From Branchiostoma floridae (lineage: Eukaryota; Chordata; Leptocardii; Amphioxiformes; Branchiostomatidae), in the NCBI RefSeq assembly GCF_000003815.2, contig NC_049985.1, positions 19,339,756 to 19,386,550 on the forward strand: a stretch of 46,795 nt of DNA, read 5' to 3'. Made by a program: the position numbers and the translations under genes. Numbering within the stretch: position 1 is the stretch's first letter; each line of letters begins with the position of its first letter. Under the pieces are notes generated by a model, which ran no database searches, had not been told where the DNA came from, and worked only from the letters and a program-made list of their open reading frames with translations. Below are positions 21,587 to 31,308 of the stretch, in pieces.

Positions 21587-21635
21587 GGTGGTTTCAAACT
21601 GGTATACTTTGAAAATATTGTAATTTGAAACCACC
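21587..21635. repeat. Perfect 12-bp hairpin
   Basis: GGTGGTTTCAAA at 21587-21598 pairs with TTTGAAACCACC at 21624-21635 across a 25-nt AT-rich loop. It lies 111-160 nt beyond the stop codon of the minus-strand glucuronosyltransferase, so it could sit in that gene's 3' UTR. Confidence 0.8.
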
Positions 21636-21745
21636 GGTACTGTCCGTCAACGTGATATCCGTTAACACGCGTTTTAAAACCAACAGATATAGGATACCAC
21701 GCGGATATAGAGGAGGATAGCGTTAGCTACAATAACTAGGATTTT

Positions 21746-24700
21746 CTACTGAGATTTCAGCTTGCCGCCGCTTTTACAGCACATCTTCCTACAGATAAAA
21801 ACACAGCTGTACCACACTGTTCCCAGAACAGCTGTACAGACAGCCAATAGGAACGCAGCCACGTCCAGCAGGTAGTACTGGTACCATGGCAGCTCCACTG
21901 CGCGTGCGCGGAGATGGGGCAGTCCGCCATGTTTGATGACGTGTTCTATCCACCAGACGGCCCGCTCCATGGGTGACTGGGGCTGGTCACGGTGCAGACG
22001 GGACAGGCGGGCTGCCGTCTCACGGTAGCTACGGGCATAAAAGTACAGATATTCTAAGAGTAGTACAACAAAGTGCATTCAAAGGAAAATTGGTTGCTTT
22101 AAAGCTACAAACAACGTGTTGATGCGGAAAATACATTTTCTGTCTTTCTGATTGATCTTGCCCCAAACAATGACTTGCATCAAATTAAACACCGCGGTAT
22201 GACATAAAGTTATCTGACGCACCTCTCGTTAGTGAGAACCTGTGTTATACCCTGGTACAATGTTTCTGATGAAAGCGTGTGGAAGTCCAGTATCACTCCC
22301 AGTCCCCTGGACACCGCCCGGGCGGCGTTACCAGGTTGGTCCCCGGCTAGCGGGGTACAGACCACCGGCACGCCGTGGTACAGGGCCTCGTACAGACCGT
22401 TAGAACCCGCATGGGTCACGAAGGCTCGGGTTGTCGGGTGACCTGAAAAAAAATCAAAGTTCTTGTAAGCGTCAATTAGTTTTGAGAAGAAATCATTAAG
22501 TCGTACTTTCGAGTGTACAGTAATGATGTTGTCTTCGAGAGGGAAAGAAACTTTTTCTTAACGTAGGCTTGCCCCCTAAAGAGCATACCCTGAGGCTGGG
22601 GACCAGACAGGGTAGCGCTCCGGGGAGTTTAAGCACCAAGGATGTTTCTGCTACCTAAGGGCAGGCGGACCTCCTTCGAGCTTAAACTCCCCCGACCGCT
22701 AACAGGAAATCGGTGGACTGGCTGTCTTGGGTCACCGAATCAACTGTCCTAGCTGCCCAATCCCAGCTGGCCCCCAGGTTAAATAAGAAGCTGGAGTGTT
22801 GTTTGGATACATATAACTTAGCTTCACCTACCCAAGATCCTGGCCTGTTAGTACTAGTTCTAATGTTACTTTGAAAACTACATTATAGGGGGAAAAAGAT
22901 TGACCAGTTTTATGTTAATCTGTTTTGCTACTTCAGGCACACTGTTCTCGGTTGGCGGGGAGGGGGAGGGGGTCCCTTCAAATCTCAAACTGAATTTCAG
23001 GTGACAGTGGACAAAACTGCTTTTTCCCTGAATAAAAATTTAGCCTTTAGCACACATATTCTTGTGACACAATGTCTGATTTGTACTCATTCTGCCCAAC
23101 CAGACGAATACAGTAATCACGACTTTCAGTGCAACACTGCACACATGCCCAGTTTTGCCCTTTGTACCCAGGGTCCTTTATACATGACAGGGGTGAGGTC
23201 CGACAGAGCAGTGTTTGCACTAATGTGTACTTACAATGTGTTTCAGACTCAGGCGCTGTGGGGGCTTTTTTAAACTTCCTCCTGACCAATGGAAGAACTG
23301 CTTTTAGCATACTTGTTCGACTTACGGACTGGTGTGTGTATTTGTGTTTAGAATGAGTACACATGTACAGACTGATGTGCATCTGTCACTTCAAAATAAG
23401 ATGGCTCGTGATCCTAATAAGTGCACGTTCGCATTTTAGGTCAAAGTTAAACGCCTCTGAGACATAAACGAAACACGTATGGACATTGTTATGCAGACAG
23501 CCGTCGGAGGTTATCGGTAAATATGTTAAGCATAGAAGAAAGAATTGTTATGTCCGTAAAACATTATGTTGGCAGGTTGTACTTTCGCTACGCATGCGTA
23601 GCGACAAGAATTGTGGGTAACACATTTAAGATGGAGGCATAAGCAAAGTACGTCCTTGCAGTGTTATGCAAATCTATGCAAATCAAGATAATGGTCGAGA
23701 CGATATTGTTTACAATTCTTGGGCATTCACCTTTGACATATTACCCACAAGTCCTGTCGCTGCGCATGCGTACTCTAAACGCTGCACGTGCTTATTATTT
23801 GGTCAACATCACCCACCCAGCAGGTCGTTCTGAGGCAGCCAGGACATCAGCTTGGTGTTGTTCCCCAGACCGGCCGGCTTCTCTCCCACGTACCGCCAAA
23901 CAACCTTCTGTCGGAGCCGTGAGAAGGCTGCTGCCATGACCTCTGCCCTTTCCAGGCTTATGGTCTTGGCCTGTGACCCGAAACTGACGACCACGACCCC
24001 GGTAGAGCCGGAACTCTGCATGAATAGCTCTAAATCCTGAGAAGAAGAGAGACTTTTAAAGACTTATTAGTCAACAACTGCGACGTGTCTGTAGTGCCTC
24101 AGAAAAGTCTGGAACTGACGAGAGTCAGCTAGAACAGATAATTATGAGGCAACGCATAATTATATATCAAACACACACCCATAAACATACATACACGTGA
24201 TCGCAAACATAAAGGCACACAAACACACACACGCACTCTCACACGGAGGCACACAAACACATGCACAGAGATAGACGCACACAAAAATCCCACTGGCGCA
24301 CACGCAGCAGCACACACACAGACACACAGAGGCACACAAACACGCACAAACACACATGGAGGCACACACACATACACGCACACACAGTCACGCGCGCATA
24401 CACACACACACGAAAACACCCCCCCCACACACACACACACATACACATACACACGCAGACACACACAGCCCCCCCCCCCCCACACACAAACGTCTACACG
24501 CAGATTGTGGTATATATACACCTACACATACACACAGACGTGCACATGCTAACGCGCACATGCACACAGACACACACAAACACACACAGGCACACACACA
24601 CATGTACACACACACACACACACACACAGAGGCATACAGACACACCTACCGACACATACTGAGCCACCCCCACCCCTAAACACACACACACACAACTAGA

Positions 24701-24794
24701 CACACACACAGAGGGCACACACAAGTACACACATACAGAGGCACACAGACACACGCACCTACACATACACAGAGGCACACACACAGACACAAAC

Positions 24795-24838
<44 letters not shown>

Positions 24839-25386
24839 AAGGGAGGTACACACACAGACACAGATACACAACTACAAACACACAGAGGCACACGCAAACA
24901 CGCACCTCTGAAAGTGGACTGGCCTCTCGGGCGTTGATCCCTCCGACGTTGACCATGTTTGGCATGCTCGGTGCCGGAAGGTCCAGCAAGACGCCGATTT
25001 GATACAACCACACGTCCGTCTTCCCCATAACCCCCAGGAGAGTCTCCTTCTCACCGAGGTACTTAATCACGAGGTCGTTGTTTGCACCTTCTATGACCCA
25101 CTGGAACACCATAGGCACTGCACACGACATAACAGTGTTGAGTACCCGCTCTTTAAAAGTCATCCGGTCGGTAAAAGGGGAGACGATAGACGGTACGTAG
25201 GATGGGGGGCGGGGCACGCCGTTGGCACGGCCGTCAAGCCCCGAAGGATCCCCGCGAATGAGGGCGACGTGAGGTACCCCCAGGTAGGCTGCGACTATGG
25301 CCCCGCACGGACACATGAATGGTTCGGTGACGACAACCTGGAAACGTGCTTGCTTCAGCCTGCCCATGAGCTCGCCGTCCCCTAAT
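21746..25386 (-). CDS. UDP-glucuronosyltransferase, 5'-truncated (4 exons)
   Basis: Exons on the minus strand are 25386-24906 (upper end open), 24036-23817, 22442-22223 and 22028-21746, with junction phases 0, 1 and 2. The product transfers a sugar from UDP-glucuronate or UDP-glucose to small lipophilic acceptors at the ER membrane. The first exon has the end of the acceptor-binding half (ARFQVVVTEPF, GAIVAAYLGVP) and the linker MVNVGGINAREASPL. The next has VVVVSFGSQA and WLPQNDLLG. The third has the signature THAGSNGLYEALYHGVP and the AGDQPGN sugar-contact pair. The last has HRDQPQSPMERAVWWIE, a membrane helix and a basic cytosolic tail. The C-terminus KLKSQ fits a KxKxx ER-retrieval pattern. 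About the first 100 residues (signal peptide and N-terminal fold) are missing. Homology stops next to an N at 25387. Splice sites are intact, so it may be a gene cut by misassembly rather than a pseudogene. Confidence 0.93.
22621..22694. repeat. Inverted repeat in UGT intron
   Basis: CGGGGAGTTTAAGC (22621-22634) faces GCTTAAACTCCCCCG (22680-22694), a stem of 14 bp with one bulged base. It sits in the intron between the second and third visible exons and may be the core of a decayed element. Confidence 0.6.
23580..23780. mobile_element. MITE with TACGCATGCG ends
   Basis: The left end, TACGCATGCGTAGCGACAAG followed by TTGTGGGTAA, is mirrored at the right by TTACCCACAAGTCCTGTCGC followed by TGCGCATGCGTA. 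The arms are imperfect and about 40 bp, for an element of about 190 bp. It ends some 40 bp from the exon at 23817. Confidence 0.75.
24164..24900. repeat. (CA)n-rich low-complexity block of about 740 bp
   Basis: Almost uninterrupted CA dinucleotides and CACACAGAGGCA-type variants, plus C-runs, fill most of the intron between two UGT exons and end within 10 bp of the donor at 24905. The Cys/Val or His/Thr open frames across it are artefacts of the repeat. Confidence 0.95.
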
Positions 25387-25399
25387 NCCTCTGTGAAAA

Positions 25400-25605
25400 T
25401 GATTTTGGCAGACGCCGTCTGAGACGCCGTCTGCCCCGTTTCAGCCGTCTGAGAGGGCGTCTTGCCCGTCCCAGCCGTCCGAGAGCGTTTGAAACGGGCG
25501 ATGCCGTCCCGACCCCGTCTGAGCCGTTTCACGTCCAGACGCGTCAGACGGCTAAACGCCCGTCTTAAACGCCTGGGAGCCCGTCTGGGCCGTTTCCAAC
25601 GTTGT
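25400..25605. repeat. GC-rich repeat of CCGTCTGAG / CCGTTTCAG words
   Basis: Short related words in both orientations (GACGCCGTCTGAG, CCGTTTCAGCCGTCTGAG, AACGGGCG, CCCGTCTTAAACG, CCCGTCTGGGCCGTTTCC) fill 200 bp beginning 13 bp after the N. It interrupts the UGT frame exactly where family homology stops. It may be an inverted-repeat element or a collapsed tandem array. Confidence 0.75.
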
Positions 25606-28600
25606 TGGTGATGGCACGATGATTGCCAAACACGCGGCAAGCTGTTTCCAGAGAGGACCGTGAACCAGCGCCCTCTGACGGAAATTTTCTATGTCTCCAT
25701 TTGCGGTTTCAAGTGCTTTGTGCTTACATACATTTAATAGTGTCATGACAAGGTCATGTTAATATTCCTTTCCTTCTGATCTAAATCTGAATAACTGAAG
25801 AATAAATTCAAATTTCCCATTCTGCTACCACTACACAAGAAACTAAAATTACCTTTGTAACATGTTAATATTTTTCTCCAAATTTTCTTACGTAGTTGCT
25901 TGCATGCGCGACCGTCAGCTGACATGGCTGATTTAGTACAAAATGGCGGACTCTTCTGATCCTTGGACAATGATGCCGACTCTAACCTTGCATTTGCGAA
26001 TTGACAGTCCAAGTAAAAGTCTGGAAATGAACTATTTAAGTTCCTTGGCGTGTTCTGTCAAAGGTAGCGCGAAGTGGTGTACCCCGGCGGCGGTATAATT
26101 TCAATGTACTCGGCAGGTTTGTGCAACTAAAAGCCGAGAACTAAGGTTCTGAATCAGTTATACGCAGCAGTAAGGATGCGTACTTTCGTAACCGGGATAT
26201 AGTTACAGAAGTGACACTGTTTATAGCTTTCAGTTACTACTTTTCCTGTCCATATTTTGTTTTTCTGGTGGAGGGGATGGATTCTGTCCCTGTCCAGCCC
26301 AGTGTTTACATGCATTACACGGTCGATTAACTGTGGGACAGGCAGAGCCGTGCTAATGACCCTGCGCCAGGGGAGGGCAGCTGCCCTCTCCGTCTGGAAG
26401 CAGAGACCGGCTGGGGCCAATTATAGCCGCTTAAGGAGCTAGCGAAAAGACAACTTTTAACCTTGAATAAAGTAAAACTGGCCTACAGGTCCGGCATAAT
26501 ACATGGGTAACGCTACAAATCGACTATGCTTTCAACTGCATGATGAATAAATGCGCCGCAAGTTCTTGTTGACTGTGTGATTGTTGACATTGCGGCGAGT
26601 TCCCGTCGTAAACGGATATCGGTCTGCTGTTGTGGGGAGGGGCTTCTAAATCGAATTTCCCATCCCCTGCATAGTTAGTCCATGCAAAGCAAGCACTTAA
26701 AAACACATTTACCTAAATTTCAAACCTCAAGTCTTTACCCCCACTGCAAAGCTGGATTTGTTAGGTTTGTTTTGGTTAAAAAAAGCCCGAGTTCAACTTC
26801 GGAACTCTCGGCTACAGCCAGATGATTGTGATGATGTCAGGATTTCACCCCCTCTCCTAATGGATCAGTCCATGTCCCAGTCATGAATATGAAGGTCACT
26901 TACAGGTCAAAGCATGCCAAAGGTCACAATTTTTGGCAAGATTTTAAAAATATACATGCTTCAGTCCCTCTTGCAGAAACCTCGACCTTTGTGATAAAAA
27001 TTTACCCAGGGAAAAAAATTATCTAAAAGATTAAGGGCACTTTCTGCGCAACTCCGGAAAAGCACTCCCTCCCCTTGTGAGATGTCGACTGATCGTTTGC
27101 GTGGGACTGGCTAACGGCTAATTAACGGCTAATATTGTAATACCCCTCAATAACCTTGGCGGATCAGATTCTAAAGGACTCCAAATCGGTGTAAATGTGT
27201 TGGTCATCTGAACTTACCTGTTGACGTGATAGTCGCGTTAGTGTGGTGTTTATTTAGCCCTTGCTGACTTGCTTGGCGCCGGGCGTCTTTGTATTATATT
27301 TAATCCCAGTTCAGTCGGGATCTTTCATGACTTAATTACATAATGATTACACAGAGCAGGAAAAATTTGACTAATGATTTATGGACAAGATGAAGCGTAC
27401 CAAATACCTGTGCAATCCCCCCTTGCAAAAGAATTCCGGGGCTCATGTAGGTCGCACTTTTTGGTAACACGCGTGAGTGATTGAACCGTCACGCGTCACG
27501 GCTAGCAGTCATCTGCTTGCAAAAACATTTTCTTGGTGAAAATGTCGGAGGATCGTACAGAACGTGACGTACTAACCACATTAAATGATTTTGGTATAAA
27601 TTTTGATTTTACGTAGTACGAAGTGACAACAAAAGTTAAAAGTGGCACTGACTGATGTCGAGCCTGTCAGACTTTAAACCCATCGCGAGTAAACAAAGTA
27701 ACTTGATCCGCTTAGACTTTTAGAGTAGATCGCCACCTCCCGTCACGTTTCTTGTATCAGCACACACTACTCTCCAAGCAGAGGTTGAATCGCGCAGATG
27801 TCGGCAAAATTACACGGGCGCGCTCTTCTTCCGCACTAGAAGTCTAGTGCCGAAGTTACCTCCGCACCAAGGAGGTCCACACAAGGTGTCCAGTGGTGAG
27901 ACGACTTGACCACTGGAGACCGAGTGCTGAGACTACTTTCCGCACTAGAAAACGAATGACGACAAACATTCCGCACAGGAAAACCATTGACGACAAATAC
28001 TCCGCACCGCTTGAAACCGAGTGCTGACAGCCAGCCGCCTGTCACATTTTATACGATCTTCGGACGTACTTCGCGATCGCAGGAAGGTCGGCAAATTTTA
28101 AGATCTTCAGAGGGTCTTGCGTATTTGTCGGCCAAAACCTGTCCCTGTCACATTTCAGCGAGGCTCGTGCGATCGCCGGTGAATAAATCTATGACAATGA
28201 ACCTCCCAATTACCTCTTGCACGCGGACAAGGTAACACAAAACGTTCCTCAAAAAAGGTAAGAGATCAATAAATGTTGCTTATTTTGTTGTCGGAATCTT
28301 TTTAACCAATTAATGGAATACGCGGGCATAATAGAAATGACACGAGAAAAAGGAAAGTGTGTCACAAAGCCAGCCTACATACTACCACAGGGGCCACAAT
28401 GTTAGAATTACCCTCACATTCCCAGAAATTCAATATTTGTAAATAAACGGAAGTCGGGCGAACGTCGCCCGAACGTCACCCGACTGACGGGCGTTCGCCA
28501 TCCGATTTGCGCTCGATGATTAATAACTAGGTCTGTGCGTCTTGTACATGGATGTAATGTTGGTATCAATGGGTTGTTATGTTATACAAATATTATTCTT

Positions 28601-28704
28601 TATTGTCCAACTCTTTTGGTACGAAATTTTAAATTCTAATATTCGATGTCTTAACATTTTAACAAAAGTCAATAATAAAGTGTTATTTCACCCTTATACT
28701 TATA
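25606..28704. other. Intergenic region between UGT and the 343-codon gene
   Basis: No coding exon is recognised, including the missing UGT N-terminus. Points of note are the CTCCAAGCAGAGG word at 27772-27784, short repeats of TTCCGCAC words and CCGAGTGCTGA (27830-28030), two possible donors at 28232 (AAG|GTAACA) and 28258 (AAAG|GTAAGA) that could end a 5' exon of the next gene, and GTCGGGCGAACG-type short palindromes at 28453-28500. Confidence 0.45.
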
Positions 28705-29736
28705 GTGAAAAGACCAGCATCAGTGTTCAAGAAAGAAGATGCACTTAGAGAAGGACCTCAGCTTGTAAAAGAGGCCCTAGAAGAAGCTGCTGAGTATCCT
28801 CCTTGGCTGCTGAAATTTGGGAGCATGACCACACCAGGAAACACAGCAGCAAGAGTAGCATCAGATGTTGTGGGTATTGCGGAAACACCAACCTGTATCA
28901 GTTTCATCTTAGCTTTGTGTGCTCTACTGTGGCCGGTTATCATTGCTGGGGATAATTCTGTTCTCTGTAATGCAGCCAATGAGGCAATGTTTGCAGAATA
29001 TTACAAGATGTGCACTGGTGATGACTTCTACAGTTTGTGGGATTCATTCATGGCTACCATTGGGCAGTTACAGTGCCCTTTGCTGTATCAATTTGTAACT
29101 GAGAAACTTTTTGTGGGATTGTTAACAAAAAAACACAGTGTCGATGCCCCCCGTTCAAGTGCCAGTAGTGTAGACATAACTATATCTAACACTGAAAAGC
29201 AGGTACTCAGGTACGTTGCTGGGTTCATCCCACATGCACTGCTAAGACGCTATAAAAGGTACAACAATAGAACCGCTCAACTCTATGTAGCTGTTCTGCA
29301 GCAATGGAAAGTTTCAGCTGTAACGCACACACATACCACTTTTCTGCAATATACTGAAGGATGGGTTAATGCAGTAAATCGCGGGGGGCTATTTGTTGTC
29401 ACTGATGAAGTATACCTATTCTTCCGTGCTGTAGAGAAAGTTGTCAGGACCACTGCTAACTTTGATCAAGTATCCAAGGGTAAGCTAACTGGGATTAAAG
29501 AGAACATCATGAAGAACCTGGAGTCAAGTTTCTTAGTGAACAAATACTGGTGTACTATTGCCTCAAGTATTGCAAATGAGAAGGCCAGTATTAAATTGTT
29601 GGAGACAGTCCTGATCTATTATGTGAACCTAAGATGCCGGTCATTTGCAGATGCGTATAATCTTGTTACAAGACATAAAGACAATGAAGGCGCATCTAAG
29701 AAGGGTGAAAAGTCCCTTAGAAAATCACTGAACTGA
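28705..29736 (+). CDS. Uncharacterised 343-codon exon, transposase-like C-terminal family
   Basis: The frame opens at a splice acceptor (CCCTTATACTTATAG|TG AAA AGA) and has no ATG at its start. A split start codon (A|TG) or an upstream exon is therefore needed; a donor at 28258 is a candidate. It ends in TGA at 29734-29736 after the basic tail KSLRKSLN. I know this family as recurrent unnamed proteins in amphioxus and cnidarians. Its pattern VLRYVAGFIPHALL, then about 50 residues, then VNRGGLFVVTDEVY and RAVEKVVR resembles the AGY...NRGGL...VE block near the C-terminus of THAP9/P-element-type transposases. The relation is inferred from the pattern only. The hydrophobic stretch FILALCALLWPVIIAG near residue 67 could be buried or membrane-facing. 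The frame is intact without stops. It is convergent with the BEN-domain gene. Confidence 0.75.
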   Translation: MKRPASVFKKEDALREGPQLVKEALEEAAEYPPWLLKFGSMTTPGNTAARVASDVVGIAETPTCISFILALCALLWPVIIAGDNSVLCNAANEAMFAEYYKMCTGDDFYSLWDSFMATIGQLQCPLLYQFVTEKLFVGLLTKKHSVDAPRSSASSVDITISNTEKQVLRYVAGFIPHALLRRYKRYNNRTAQLYVAVLQQWKVSAVTHTHTTFLQYTEGWVNAVNRGGLFVVTDEVYLFFRAVEKVVRTTANFDQVSKGKLTGIKENIMKNLESSFLVNKYWCTIASSIANEKASIKLLETVLIYYVNLRCRSFADAYNLVTRHKDNEGASKKGEKSLRKSLN

Positions 29737-29912
29737 ACCTCTTATTGCCTTCTTGTATATAAGGCAGTGTTTGTTATGATATACATGTTTATATACATCT
29801 GTGGCTTTTATTGCCACAACACCATTTGTACAGTAAAATCCTGTTGTACTAGTAGCTCGAACTACTATTTTTTACAACTAGTTCTGATCTAGTGATAAGT
29901 TGTATATACTCA

Positions 29913-30285
29913 TTACCTCTTTGTCACGACTTTGTTACATTGCTGTATATACTGCTGCAGTACCATGGGTTGTACATACATTACCTCTTTGTCACGACTT
30001 TGTTACATTGCTGTATATACTGCTGCAGTACCATGGGTTGTACATACATTACCTCTTTGTCACGACTTTGTTACATTGCTGTATATACTGCTGCAGTACC
30101 ATGGGTTGTACATACATTACCTCTTTGTCACGACTTTGTTACATTGCTGTATATACTGCTGCAGTACCATGGGTTGTACATACATTACCTCTTTGTCACG
30201 ACACTTTGTTACATTGCTGTATATACTGCTGCAGTACCATGGGTTGTACATACATTACCTCTTTGTCACGACACTTTGTTTAACC
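29913..30285. repeat. 68-bp minisatellite, about 5.4 copies
   Basis: Units start TTACCTCTTTGTCACGAC at 29913, 29981, 30049, 30117 and 30185. The last two have a 2-bp AC insertion (70 bp). The units are practically identical, which implies recent expansion. Because 68 is not a multiple of three, all plus frames give long repetitive peptides, which are not genes. It ends 17 bp before the stop codon of the BEN-domain gene. Confidence 0.95.
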
Positions 30286-30301
30286 TCCTTGGTAAAACGA
30301 A

Positions 30302-31308
30302 CTACTCAGAACTTTTGGACGCCTTTGCTTTGGGGGGCGGGTTCCTTACGTTGCGGCATTTGCCGTTTAGTGCCGAGATGAGCGCTTGGCGGGTTAGGCT
30401 GGTCGTCGCCACTTCGGTGGTCCACTCTGTTAAAAGTAAAACATAGAATGTTTGTAGTAAGTTTCCAGTTTTCATTAGGGGGCGGGGCATGCTCCTCCCA
30501 TCCCCATGAAAATTTGTTTGTAAACCGCAATTACCAGCAATTTGTGACTGGGAAAATCATGCACTTGAGATTTCTTCTTTTACCTCTTTTATCACGGTAA
30601 TTGACAACCACTCTTTCCCCAAAAGAATCGCACGGGAAAGCACGTGAATTTTACGTCTGTGATCAGGTCATTATTTGTTATCAGCATTTATTTATCCAGC
30701 CATCATTCAAAATGTTCAAATATTTCAATGCTTCGAAAACGAAATCTGCCTCACTTTGAGAGGCAGATCATGCAGCCGACACCAATGTTACGACTTTAAC
30801 ACTCCAGATATGCTGTTGGCACAGGGTAGCCTTTTTTTAATTTTTTCTAAACCTACTAATCCATTCTACAAAACAAGTGTGTCCAAAGACGCAAGGGCTC
30901 AGGGAAGCTGGTACATAGTGAGAACACTTTGTGCCAACTTTGTTTTTATTCCCCTTTGTTTTTAAGTTGTAAGTTGTCTGTAGCGTCACGTGTTCAGGAC
31001 AACAGGATGTGTTTTGGATGTAAATTCGTGGTAGATGCAACTTAATCCCCGTTCAAACAGGGAAAAATAGAATGTTACGGGAAAGTGTTGAGACTCACCA
31101 ATGATGGCTTCCACCCTGTTTTGATCGAGTTTCCCCCATCCTTTTTCTGCGTCGCCGTTGACAGAGTTGTTTGTCATCTCGGAGGTGCTGAACAGGAAAC
31201 CGGCCATTGCCCTGGCCCTGGCCGTATTGGTGGTCGAGCTTGTGCCCCAGGCTTTGGCCATCTGGGCGGACGTCACAGCTACCCCACGGGCAGGGTTTCC
31301 GACAGACA
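30302..31308 (-). CDS. BEN domain (last two exons of the BEN gene)
   Basis: Exon 15 (31308-31099) encodes ARAMAGFLFSTSEMTNNSV, NGDAEKGWG and KLDQNRVEAIIG. Exon 16 (30426-30302) continues EWTTEVATTSLTRQALISAL, then NGKCRNVRNPPPKAKAS and stop. This follows the family pattern of an arginine-rich helix, a FSxxEM-type turn, LDxxRVEAI, and a final helix ending KCRNVR. The intron splits the domain in phase 1 after Gly. Confidence 0.88.

Larger units (their letters stand above)
18887..21745. other. 3' UTR and intergenic region
   Basis: AT-rich sequence between the lectin gene (+) and the glucuronosyltransferase gene (-), which are convergent. No coding exon is recognised. The right part should contain the 3' UTR of the minus-strand gene, including the hairpin listed separately. 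Confidence 0.5.

Noticed and set aside
24129-25011. Cys/Val-rich and His/Thr-rich frames on both strands
   Set aside because: Artefacts of the (CA)n block; no codon structure independent of the repeat.
25400-25640. Basic N-terminal extension of the UGT frame (RRLRRAFSRLTRLD type)
   Set aside because: The open frame crosses a GC-rich repeat and the ambiguous base; it has no UGT-like sequence or signal peptide.
29892-30446. Long overlapping plus-strand frames of 127-184 codons
   Set aside because: They are translations of the 68-bp minisatellite in three frames; the repeats are DNA-level, and there is no domain or splice support.
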